From: Parabacteroides hominis
Lineage (GTDB): Bacteria > Bacteroidota > Bacteroidia > Bacteroidales > Tannerellaceae
Reading direction: 5' to 3'
Assembly: GCF_014287585.1 (NCBI RefSeq)
Contig: NZ_JACOOJ010000057.1
Coordinates: forward strand, 1 to 19,278
Length of the DNA stretch: 19,278 nt
The notes beneath the pieces are model-generated. The model did not search any database, was not told where the DNA came from, and saw nothing but the letters and a program-made list of their open reading frames with translations. How positions within the stretch are numbered: position 1 is the first letter of the stretch; the number at the start of each line of letters is the position of its first letter. Both the position numbers and the translations under genes were made by a program. Positions 1 through 6,964 of the stretch are shown in pieces.

Positions 1-113
1 CAGTTCTCTTTTATTTTTTACTTATTTCTGTAGGATTACTTCCCGAAGAGAGACAATTGAGAAGACCAAAGATGTTTTAAAAATAAAAATGGATAATAAA
101 CGGGCGGCATAAC

Positions 114-145
114 AAAAAAAGAAGGCATCCTTTTCAGACACCTTC
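114..145 (-). terminator. intrinsic terminator, leftward
   Basis: Read on the minus strand, 145-137 (GAAGGTGTC) pairs with 129-121 (GATGCCTTC). This gives a 9-bp stem with two G-U pairs, a 7-nt loop (TGAAAAG), and then seven T from the A-run at 120-114. On the plus strand the hairpin is not followed by T, so it works leftwards only. No minus-strand gene lies between it and the gene ending at 1273. It therefore ends either a small RNA or a long read-through 3' UTR running antisense to the MNT/HEPN genes. Confidence 0.75.
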
Positions 146-302
146 CAAAAGAGAGGGTCTATGGTATAAAATAAGCTTTGTTTGTTTGCTTACAGATAAA
201 TCTTTGTTTGTGTGTTTTAAATACTGGCAGAAGTAAATCAATATTTTGATGCAGTTACCCTAACATAAAAAATATTCATTATGATTTTCCAAATATTCTG
301 TC

Positions 303-310
303 TAACTTTG
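303..310 (+). promoter_or_regulatory. Bacteroidetes -7 promoter element
   Basis: TAACTTTG matches the Bacteroidetes -7 consensus TAnnTTTG exactly and lies 20 bp before the ATG at 331, leaving a leader of about 10-15 nt. No TTTG is found at the expected -33 spacing, so the call rests on the -7 box and its position. Confidence 0.55.
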
Positions 311-330
311 CCAAAAACAAGAAATAGAAT

Positions 331-645
331 ATGAAACGTCCGCAAATCATAAAGCAAATACAGAAAGTCCTGTTACAAGTAGCTCCCAATGCAAAAGCTA
401 TACTTTATGGTAGCGAAGCACGCGGAGATGCTCGTCCGGACAGTGACATCGATTTATTGGTATTGGTTGAAGGCACTAAACTGACCGTAAAGGAGGAAGA
501 GCGCATCATTGCCCCTCTATATGATATTGAAATAGAAACAGGCGTACAAATAAATGTACGAGTCCTGTTAAAGGATATTTGGGAAAAGCAGCCATTCCGC
601 ACTCCATTTCATATAAACGTAATGAATGAAGGAATTGTATTATGA
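331..645 (+). CDS. MNT-family minimal nucleotidyltransferase
   Basis: A 104-residue protein of the Pol-beta superfamily, probably a MntA-type partner that transfers nucleotides to (or otherwise silences) the HEPN protein encoded next. The signature GSx10DxD is complete: G27-S28, ten residues, then D39-I40-D41. The third carboxylate expected on the following strand is not obvious; the segment GVQINVRVL has N75 near that place, so activity is uncertain. The ATG at 331 follows an exact TAACTTTG promoter. Its last four bases overlap the start of the HEPN gene (ATGA), which is typical of translational coupling in these pairs. Both genes are visibly more AT-rich than the macroglobulin gene to the right, consistent with acquired DNA. 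The family is clear; a toxin-antitoxin role is inferred from pairing. Confidence 0.85.
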   Translation: MKRPQIIKQIQKVLLQVAPNAKAILYGSEARGDARPDSDIDLLVLVEGTKLTVKEEERIIAPLYDIEIETGVQINVRVLLKDIWEKQPFRTPFHINVMNEGIVL

Positions 646-1046
646 AAGAACAATTAAGCCATGAAAACTTGAATGCATTGGTAACTTATCGTTATCAACG
701 TGCCAATGAAACAATAAAAGAAGTACCCTATCTAAAACAACAGGGATATTATAATACGGCAATCAACCGCTTATACTATGCTTGCTATTATGCAGCAATA
801 GCTTTGCTCATCAAACATGGGATAAATCCAAGTACCCATGCCGGAGTCAAGCAAATGATCGGAATGCACTTTGTAGCAACCAATCGTTTATCCCGTGAGT
901 CGGGACGCTGTTTTTCTTTGCTCTTTGAACGCCGACATAGTAGTGACTATGACGATTTCGCCTATTCGAGTGAAGAGGAAATAGATGAATTGCTGCCTAA
1001 AGCTATGGCTTTTATAGAAGCAATAGGTTCTTTGCTGAAAGAATAA
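642..1046 (+). CDS. HEPN domain protein (UPF0332-like)
   Basis: A 134-residue all-helical protein. The segment AINRLYYACYYAA (about residues 40-52) is typical of the HEPN/UPF0332 family. Proteins of this kind next to an MNT protein are usually RNase-like toxins or substrate-binding partners. The classical HEPN motif R-x4-6-H is not present. In its place is RRHSSDYDDF (residues 97-106), the R-x4-DY form common in UPF0332 members, so ribonuclease activity cannot be assumed. The start overlaps the MNT stop by 4 bp, so the pair is one translationally coupled operon. The last codons (LLKE and stop) lie in a direct repeat that reappears at 1241-1279, just before the convergent macroglobulin gene. 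Alternatives to a toxin-antitoxin pair are a defence accessory or a decayed regulator. Confidence 0.8.
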   Translation: MKEQLSHENLNALVTYRYQRANETIKEVPYLKQQGYYNTAINRLYYACYYAAIALLIKHGINPSTHAGVKQMIGMHFVATNRLSRESGRCFSLLFERRHSSDYDDFAYSSEEEIDELLPKAMAFIEAIGSLLKE

Positions 1047-1064
1047 GCTATCTCTAATCACTCT
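1030..1064. repeat. direct repeat, copy 1 (junction duplication)
   Basis: The sequence from CTTTGCTGAAAGAATAAG through AATCACTCT recurs at 1241-1279 with a few substitutions and a 4-nt length difference. This copy contains the real end of the HEPN gene. Its right part resembles the end of the macroglobulin gene, which is intact only in copy 2. Confidence 0.8.
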
Positions 1065-1108
1065 TCGCAAAGTTTTGAGCCTGATAAACGCAGATTAAAA
1101 TAAGTAAA

Positions 1109-1203
1109 CACGGATTTTTTGACGCGAATAACGCGAATGACGCGGATTAAACACCTGATACATATTTTTTTTATCCGTGCCATCCGCGTCATCCGCGTCA
1201 AAA
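1109..1203. repeat. inverted arrays of 9-bp repeats forming a long hairpin
   Basis: Three 9-bp units GACGCGAAT/AACGCGAAT/GACGCGGAT at 1121-1147 are mirrored by ATCCGTGCC/ATCCGCGTC/ATCCGCGTC at 1173-1199. The arms agree at 22 of 27 positions, and TTTT/AAAA flanks (1117-1120 and 1200-1203) extend the stem to about 31 bp. A further degenerate unit, CACGGAT, lies at 1109-1115. In a minus-strand transcript four of the five differences become G-U pairs, so the structure would be best in the 3' UTR of the macroglobulin mRNA. Repeats of this style are scattered in Bacteroidetes genomes. Confidence 0.8.
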
Positions 1204-1240
1204 TTATATTTGCGTAACCTATCGTTATTAGTATACCTTC

Positions 1241-1279
1241 CTTTGCTGAAAGAATAAGGCATCCGTCTCCAATCACTCT
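1241..1279. repeat. direct repeat, copy 2 (junction duplication)
   Basis: Second copy of the junction at 1030-1064. It retains a dead remnant of the HEPN gene end (CTTTGCTGAAAGAATAA) and runs into the genuine stop and last codons of the macroglobulin gene. Together the two copies bracket about 176 bp (1065-1240) holding the 9-bp repeat hairpin. Confidence 0.8.
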
Positions 1280-4200
1280 ACCATCACCCTCTTCCCCTCC
1301 GTATTCGCCCGGACCGTATAGTCATACATCGCCTCGACATAGACCGGAGGCAAGTAGAAACAGCCGGGATAGACGGCACAGAGGTTGATACGGACCGTCA
1401 CCTGTTTTCCGGCAGGGAGATAGTCGATGTAGCTGTAAACGCGGTCGTCACGGATATCCTGGTAGCTGACACCCGCGGCAGTCGAATCGGCCACCCCGTT
1501 GTTCAAGAAGCGCGTGTTCAGGATCTCCCAGCCTGCCGGGAAAATCTCGGTCAGCACCAGGCGGCTATAGCCACGCGGCGACGGGTTCGCGATGGTCACC
1601 ACAGCCGTGAAGTTCGCGCCCTGCTGCAAAGCGGAGGCATCGACCGGACGTCCGGCCTGGTCCATATAGCTGACGGCGAGCGTCAGGCCGTTCGAATAGG
1701 CTTCCTCTTTGCCCTCGGTGGGGATGCCTTCGGTCACGAGGCGGGCGAACAAGGTGGATTTGCCGGTATTCCTCAACTCAAGGGAAGCGGACGAGGCGGC
1801 CTTGTCGAGCAAAGTCTTCGTCCAGACGTTCCGGGTGGTGGAAACCTTTTCCGTCTTGCCGTCTAAGGCATAGGAGAAATCCATCGAGCCGGACACTTTG
1901 TATTTCTTCATATAATCGGAAAGAGCCACCAGGCTGAATGCCGTCGATTGCGTGCTCAGCCAGTCGTCGGATGCGAGCGCCCTCGAAATTTCATTCGCCA
2001 AGAGAGCCGCTTCCTTGCCGTTATCGAGCAGGCAGAGCGTCATCAGGCGGATGGAGGTGTCGCGCAGGTCGCTGCCGAAGGTCTGGTCGTATTCGGAGTA
2101 AGCGGTTGTCAGGGTAGTTGTCTTTGCGATCAGTTCCTTCGAGATATCCGGGCGTCCGGCCAAAGCATAACCTGCCGCCAATAGGTAGCGGCTCATCGGC
2201 GCGAGCGTCTTGCTCTCTTTCAGGCGGTTCATGGCGCCTACCTCGGAGGCTTGCGCCAAGGCGAGGACGAACAGGCGATATGCCTGTGTCATTTCTTCGG
2301 ATTCAGCATAGTGTGAGGTTTCCGGCTTCCAGTTACGGGCGATGCGGCTCAGGTCGTTCAGCACATTCCGTTTCATGCCTTCGGGCACGAGGTAGCCTTT
2401 CTTCTCCGCTTCGAGCAGGAAATGGGCGGCATAGACAGTGCCCCAGGCATTGCTGCTCGTTCCGCCGGGCCAGTAGGAGAAAGAACCGTCTACCGTCTGG
2501 TAGGAACGCAGGCGGCGGATCACCTCTTTCACAGCCGCTTCAGTCGATTGCTCCTGTTCGCGGGTCAACGAGGCGAACCCGCTCAGGTAGAGTTGCGGGA
2601 AACCCTTCGATGTGATCTGTTCGACACAACCATGTGGGTAGCCCATGAGGTAGGACAACCGCGTGGAGAGGTTGACGGGCTGGACATCCGACATTTCGAG
2701 CACAAGGGAATTCGTGCCGTCCGCACCGGGGAGGCCGACCGTCCCTTTCCAGCTCTTTCCGGCTTCGAGCGTCACGGGCGTTACCTTGACTTGCGGACGG
2801 CGCACGCTGCGGATCTCGATATCGGTTTCATAGACGGATTTTTCGCCGCCACCGGTAGCCGTGATCTTCACGTGCCCGGCTCCGGGGGTATCTTTCACGC
2901 GGATGCGGAATTGCGCCAATTTATCGCCGATCGCCTCGAAGTGCAGCGTGCGGACAGCCTCGCCGGCCACCTCCATGTTGCCGGAGCAGGCGATCGTGAC
3001 CTGCACGTCGCCAACCCCTTTTTCGGTGGCAAAGACGGTAGCGGGAACCACCATCTCCTCGCCTATGCCGATGACGCGCGGGAGTGTGCCGAGCAGCATG
3101 ACGGGCTTGCGCACGAGTACGCTTTTCTCCGTGTTGCCGTAAGCCTCCCCGTTTCCGGCAACGACCATGACACGGACGCGGCCGTTGTAGTTCGGCATCT
3201 TATAGGTGTGCTGCCGTTTTTCCCCTTTTTTCAGCAGGAACGGGCCGGCAAACTGTACGACCGGCTTGAAGCGGTTCACGATTGCTTTCGGGCCTTTGTT
3301 CAGGGCGTCGTCGCCGCCGATGCTGAACAGTTGCTCGATGCGGCCTCCATACGCGCCGACTACATAGTTGTACAAGTCCCAGGTATTGACTCCCAATGCC
3401 TCGCGTGCGTTAAACGCCTGCCAGGGGTCGGGCGTGCGGAAGTGGGTCAGGTCGAGCAGTCCCTCGTCGACAATCGCCAGGGTGTAGGCCATTTCGCGAC
3501 CGTTCTTCTCGGAAACCGTCACGTGGTAGGGGGCTTCAGGCTTGACCTCGTCCGCCATGCGAATGACCGGGGCCAAATGGCTTTCGGGTGAAGTCACGGT
3601 GAAGGGGACGACGCCGTACATGCGGATCGGCAGGTCGTTCCGGGTGATGCCGTGCGGCTGGAGCAGCGTTATATATATGTACGCGTTAGGTTGCATGTCG
3701 GGCGTGATGTCTATCTTGACCGTGGTCTGCCCGTCGTCGCACGCGTGCTCGGTGATGGCAAGGACACGCGTGCCGTTCTCGATGCTGACGATCGCGCGGC
3801 TTCCTTTTACGGAGGGGAAGGTGACGACGGCCTGTTCGCCTGGCGCATAGGTGTCCTTGTCGGTCTTGAAGGTGAGCATATTGGCGGATGAAGAACCGTC
3901 GGCGTCGCGCCGCCCTTCGCTGTAAGGCCAGTCGAAGTAGCTCATCACGCCGGTGGAGTGTTTGCTCTCCTTGTCTTTCACCGAGATGAAATAGGTTCCC
4001 CAGTCGGCATCGGCATATTTCAGGTTGAAGGAGGCCGTGCCGTTTGCGCCCGTACGGACGGTGAAGGTTTTCACGGGCTTGTTGTACGAGTCGGAGACGT
4101 AGTTCGCCAACTGGCCGTTGTCGGAGCTCCACCACCAGTACCAATGGACTTTGTAGACCTTCACTTCGAGTTCGGTATAGGCTGCCGCCTGTCCGAGGTA

Positions 4201-6807
4201 GTCGACGGAGGCTACTTCATATTTGTATTCGGTTCCGGTCTCCAACGGCTCGCCGTCTTGCTGGGGCGACTGGATGCCGGCGTAGCGGCGGTAGGGCGAA
4301 TAGAACGCACGGTTGGCGTCGATGCTGAAATCGCCGGACTCTTCGTACACGCGGGTGACGAAGCTCGCCAACAGCATGCCGGGGGCCGAGGCGCCGATCT
4401 CGAAACGGGCCTTGATGGTGGCGTTGCCTGCGGCATCGGTCGTGCCGGAGATCACTTTGCTTTCTTCGCTGTTGAAGATTTTCGAAGGATCGTCGAAATA
4501 GAATTTCTTATAGCCGGCAAAGGTTGTCGGGGTCGAGATGAAGGTTCCCTGGATGTCGTATTTCAGGTTGCGGGCGGTCGCTCCCTGTAGCCATTCCACG
4601 TGCATAGCGGCATCGAGCGGTTCGCCCCGGAGCAAATTTTTTTCGGGCATCGTCAGGGAGATCTTCAAGCGGTTCGGTTTGATCGTTTCGATGCGGAGGC
4701 GCTTCGTGAAGGTGACGCCGCCGACATTGACGTTGACGTTCCAGGCGCCTGTCGGGGCGTCGGGTTCGGTCGGCATGTCGAAGGCATAGACTCCTGATTC
4801 GCCTTTTGTCTGTGTCTTGCGCAGGTAGAGCTGGCCGAGGGGGGTGTAGAGTTCCATGATAACCGGGTGGCTCGGCGGGAGCATCCGGCTGCGGTCGTTC
4901 AGCATAAAACCGAGGTGCAGCGTGTCGCCCGGACGCCACACGCCGCGGTCGCCGTAGATGAAGCCCTTGATGCCTTTCTGCACGACCTCGCCGGAGACAT
5001 CGAACGAACTTAGCGACAGGGCGGAACCGTCGTCCACGCGCAAATACGAGCGTTGCTGTCCGAGGGAGGCGGTCAGGTAGAACGGTTTGCCGTCTTTCAG
5101 GGAGAAGCGCACCTGACCTTTGTCGTCCGTCACGCCGGAAGCTAATTCCTGGCGCTGATAGTTGTAGGCGGCGACTTTGACGCCTTTCTCAGGATGGGTG
5201 CTCAGGATGTTATGCACGAGGACGGTCATTTCGTTGTCTTCGCCGGCCATCGCCAACAGGCCGAGATTGGTGGCGAGGACGTTCTTGCCGACGGTCGTGT
5301 TATAGTAGTAGCTGTTCGAACAGGGGTCGTTGCGTTCGCTGTATTTGTAGTCCGACCAGTTGAAGTCGCCGTTATAGTAGTAGTAGCCGCCTTCGTCGAA
5401 ACGGCTGCTCTCTTCCTTGAACTTGATCTCGTCATCGGCAAGCAGTTGCTCCTTGCTTTTCTTCACGAGGTCTTCGCAGGGATAGGCGGACAGGTCTTTG
5501 TCGAACGACAGTTCCACCCGGTAGATGGCGCCGGGTTCGGGGTCGGCCAGTTCTTTCAGGTCGATCGCGTAGGTGTTCCAGCGGCTGAGGTCCTGGGTGG
5601 CGTCTTCATCGAGGAAGATCGTTTTGCGGGCGATCAGGCGGCCGACACGCATCAGGTCGCCGGTTCCTTCGAGGTTGTTTATCTGGAGGAATTGCCCGAT
5701 GTTCTGTTCGAATATCTTGATGACACGCACCACCACGCCGCGCAGGTAGATGGCTTGGAAGGGGACGGTCAACTGTGTGGACTGCGGGATGATCACCCCG
5801 TTGCCGATAAAGCGGACTTCCGGCTTGTCATCGCTGACTACGATCTGACGTACGATGCTTTCTTTCAGGTTCAGCCCGTTTTTGCTCCTGATGTTTTGGC
5901 TCAGGTGGACGTTCAGGGCGCCTTTGCTGCCGGCATCGGGATAAAGGCGGAGCTTATTGCCCTCGACGTTGACGGCCTCCGATTTGTTGCCGTCGATCCA
6001 GGCGAGTCCTTGCATGTTCTGTGCCGCGTCGAGCAGCTTCGTGAAGGTGACTTCGACGTAGCGTTCCGGCTCTGAGACATATTCGACCTCGTACACGGCG
6101 AAATCATTCAGTTCGGGGATGTCGACGGATAGCAGATCCTCTTCCGGCACTTTCAGCTTGTTCGGGGCGACGGATAGGGTAAAGGCGCGTGCCGCATCCG
6201 TCCCGGCCTGTATGTTCGGGATAGAGACTTCGTGCCTCTTCCCGTCGGGGCTATGCTGCCAGGTGACATCCGCCTTTTCGGAGAAACGGACAAGCGACTC
6301 TACGGTTTCAGGCGTTTCTCTGTCCGGCGTGAACAGCGAACAGACGATGTCGTAGCCGTTTTCGTTCTTCCGGTTGATATCGACGGATTGCAGGTTGGTA
6401 TGCAACAGCAAGGGCTGCGTCGAGAATCTGAAAGTGAAATATTTATCCTTCCGTTCCATGTCGAACCACTCCGAGAGGTCTGCCTTTACCTCGTAACGGG
6501 TGTCGCGCTCGAAACTCTTGGCTGGCTTGAATACGATCGTCCGGTTGTTCTCGAAAGCGAACTCGCCGGCTGTTTCGGGTTTGATCCTGACCAAGTCGCG
6601 GAGCTGGTCAGGCTTCATCCTGTCGGTCGCTATTTCCTGGTTGAAAATCAGATACACGGGCGTATATCTCGAAATCGTACCGGAGGTAAATGCCTCCACA
6701 TAGGGACTGAAAGGGAGGTCTTCGGCCTCGCCTTTGCTTTTTCCTTCACATCCGCTGAATAAGAATAAAAGACAGCAGGCACAGATATAATACAGATATT
6801 TCGCCAT
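1273..6807 (-). CDS. alpha-2-macroglobulin family lipoprotein with thioester
   Basis: A 1844-residue envelope protein of the bacterial alpha-2-macroglobulin family, thought to trap foreign proteases in the periplasm. The N-terminus is a lipoprotein signal with lipobox FSGC, Cys20. Visible parts in order: an Ig-like domain (about 40-130); a Tyr-rich stretch (about 475-520); an MG2-like domain with GVWRPGDT near residue 616; a Trp-rich stretch (WYWWW); a bait-region domain (about 980-1155); the A2M domain (about 1190-1260); and the thioester domain beginning at GCVEQ, where Cys1394 and Gln1397 would form the thioester. The C-terminal beta domain ends in YVEAMYDYTVRANTEGK, typical of Bacteroidetes members. 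The pbpC transglycosylase gene that often accompanies this family is not in the window. The gene is GC-rich, giving long spurious ORFs on the other strand. No exact -7 promoter box was found upstream. Confidence 0.95.
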   Translation of the reverse strand: MAKYLYYICACCLLFLFSGCEGKSKGEAEDLPFSPYVEAFTSGTISRYTPVYLIFNQEIATDRMKPDQLRDLVRIKPETAGEFAFENNRTIVFKPAKSFERDTRYEVKADLSEWFDMERKDKYFTFRFSTQPLLLHTNLQSVDINRKNENGYDIVCSLFTPDRETPETVESLVRFSEKADVTWQHSPDGKRHEVSIPNIQAGTDAARAFTLSVAPNKLKVPEEDLLSVDIPELNDFAVYEVEYVSEPERYVEVTFTKLLDAAQNMQGLAWIDGNKSEAVNVEGNKLRLYPDAGSKGALNVHLSQNIRSKNGLNLKESIVRQIVVSDDKPEVRFIGNGVIIPQSTQLTVPFQAIYLRGVVVRVIKIFEQNIGQFLQINNLEGTGDLMRVGRLIARKTIFLDEDATQDLSRWNTYAIDLKELADPEPGAIYRVELSFDKDLSAYPCEDLVKKSKEQLLADDEIKFKEESSRFDEGGYYYYNGDFNWSDYKYSERNDPCSNSYYYNTTVGKNVLATNLGLLAMAGEDNEMTVLVHNILSTHPEKGVKVAAYNYQRQELASGVTDDKGQVRFSLKDGKPFYLTASLGQQRSYLRVDDGSALSLSSFDVSGEVVQKGIKGFIYGDRGVWRPGDTLHLGFMLNDRSRMLPPSHPVIMELYTPLGQLYLRKTQTKGESGVYAFDMPTEPDAPTGAWNVNVNVGGVTFTKRLRIETIKPNRLKISLTMPEKNLLRGEPLDAAMHVEWLQGATARNLKYDIQGTFISTPTTFAGYKKFYFDDPSKIFNSEESKVISGTTDAAGNATIKARFEIGASAPGMLLASFVTRVYEESGDFSIDANRAFYSPYRRYAGIQSPQQDGEPLETGTEYKYEVASVDYLGQAAAYTELEVKVYKVHWYWWWSSDNGQLANYVSDSYNKPVKTFTVRTGANGTASFNLKYADADWGTYFISVKDKESKHSTGVMSYFDWPYSEGRRDADGSSSANMLTFKTDKDTYAPGEQAVVTFPSVKGSRAIVSIENGTRVLAITEHACDDGQTTVKIDITPDMQPNAYIYITLLQPHGITRNDLPIRMYGVVPFTVTSPESHLAPVIRMADEVKPEAPYHVTVSEKNGREMAYTLAIVDEGLLDLTHFRTPDPWQAFNAREALGVNTWDLYNYVVGAYGGRIEQLFSIGGDDALNKGPKAIVNRFKPVVQFAGPFLLKKGEKRQHTYKMPNYNGRVRVMVVAGNGEAYGNTEKSVLVRKPVMLLGTLPRVIGIGEEMVVPATVFATEKGVGDVQVTIACSGNMEVAGEAVRTLHFEAIGDKLAQFRIRVKDTPGAGHVKITATGGGEKSVYETDIEIRSVRRPQVKVTPVTLEAGKSWKGTVGLPGADGTNSLVLEMSDVQPVNLSTRLSYLMGYPHGCVEQITSKGFPQLYLSGFASLTREQEQSTEAAVKEVIRRLRSYQTVDGSFSYWPGGTSSNAWGTVYAAHFLLEAEKKGYLVPEGMKRNVLNDLSRIARNWKPETSHYAESEEMTQAYRLFVLALAQASEVGAMNRLKESKTLAPMSRYLLAAGYALAGRPDISKELIAKTTTLTTAYSEYDQTFGSDLRDTSIRLMTLCLLDNGKEAALLANEISRALASDDWLSTQSTAFSLVALSDYMKKYKVSGSMDFSYALDGKTEKVSTTRNVWTKTLLDKAASSASLELRNTGKSTLFARLVTEGIPTEGKEEAYSNGLTLAVSYMDQAGRPVDASALQQGANFTAVVTIANPSPRGYSRLVLTEIFPAGWEILNTRFLNNGVADSTAAGVSYQDIRDDRVYSYIDYLPAGKQVTVRINLCAVYPGCFYLPPVYVEAMYDYTVRANTEGKRVMVE

Positions 6808-6841
6808 ATTTCCTGAATTTAACGGTTACACTTTTGACAAA

Positions 6842-6852
6842 CAGACTGTCTG
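6842..6852. promoter_or_regulatory. small palindrome upstream of macroglobulin gene
   Basis: CAGAC-T-GTCTG is a perfect 5-bp inverted repeat 35 bp before the macroglobulin start. It overlaps TCTGTTTG (minus strand, 6845-6838), which differs from the -7 consensus TAnnTTTG at one position. It could be an operator on a weak promoter, but the sequence is short enough to occur by chance. Confidence 0.25.
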
Positions 6853-6892
6853 CGAATATAGGCATTTTTATGTACATTATTATTCTTATTTT

Positions 6893-6906
6893 TTACCAAA
6901 TGGTAA
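6893..6906. promoter_or_regulatory. candidate operator palindrome before the MATE gene
   Basis: TTACCA-AA-TGGTAA is a perfect 6-bp inverted repeat in the divergent macroglobulin/MATE region. It abuts the probable -33 element of the MATE promoter, a usual position for a repressor site. No regulator gene is present in the window. Confidence 0.35.
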
Positions 6907-6936
6907 TTTCCGGTCCGACTTAAAGGACTACTTTTG
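6907..6936 (+). promoter_or_regulatory. promoter of the MATE transporter gene
   Basis: TACTTTTG at 6929-6936 matches the Bacteroidetes -7 consensus TAnnTTTG exactly. TTTC at 6907-6910 is a one-mismatch -33 element at 18-bp spacing, close to the usual 19-21. The ATG follows 28 bp after the box, giving a leader of about 20 nt. Confidence 0.6.
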
Positions 6937-6964
6937 CAAACCGAAATAAAAAGTTATTTGAGTT

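Larger units (their letters stand above)
1..330. other. AT-rich gene-free leader
   Basis: No credible coding region is visible on either strand. The stretch is AT-rich. It contains the minus-strand terminator at 114-145, two T/G-rich runs (around 176-188 and 203-215) that share CTTTGTTTG, and the promoter of the following gene at its right end. Nothing else recognisable is seen. Confidence 0.7.

Noticed and set aside
1065..1240. CRISPR-like array from the short 9-bp repeats
   Set aside because: The units are only 9 bp, contiguous without spacers, and in inverted orientation; there are no cas genes.
1058..1276. 72-residue open frame on the minus strand
   Set aside because: It is produced by the 9-bp repeats (RMTRMARI and IRVIRVIRV patterns) and the duplicated junction, not by a gene.
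2422..3591. 389-residue open frame on the plus strand
   Set aside because: It lies wholly opposite the macroglobulin gene, which has clear domain content. It has no recognisable domain and reflects high GC at the third codon position.
5194..6075. 293-residue open frame on the plus strand
   Set aside because: It is opposite the macroglobulin gene and has a repetitive Val/Phe/Asp composition typical of an antisense frame; no family resemblance.
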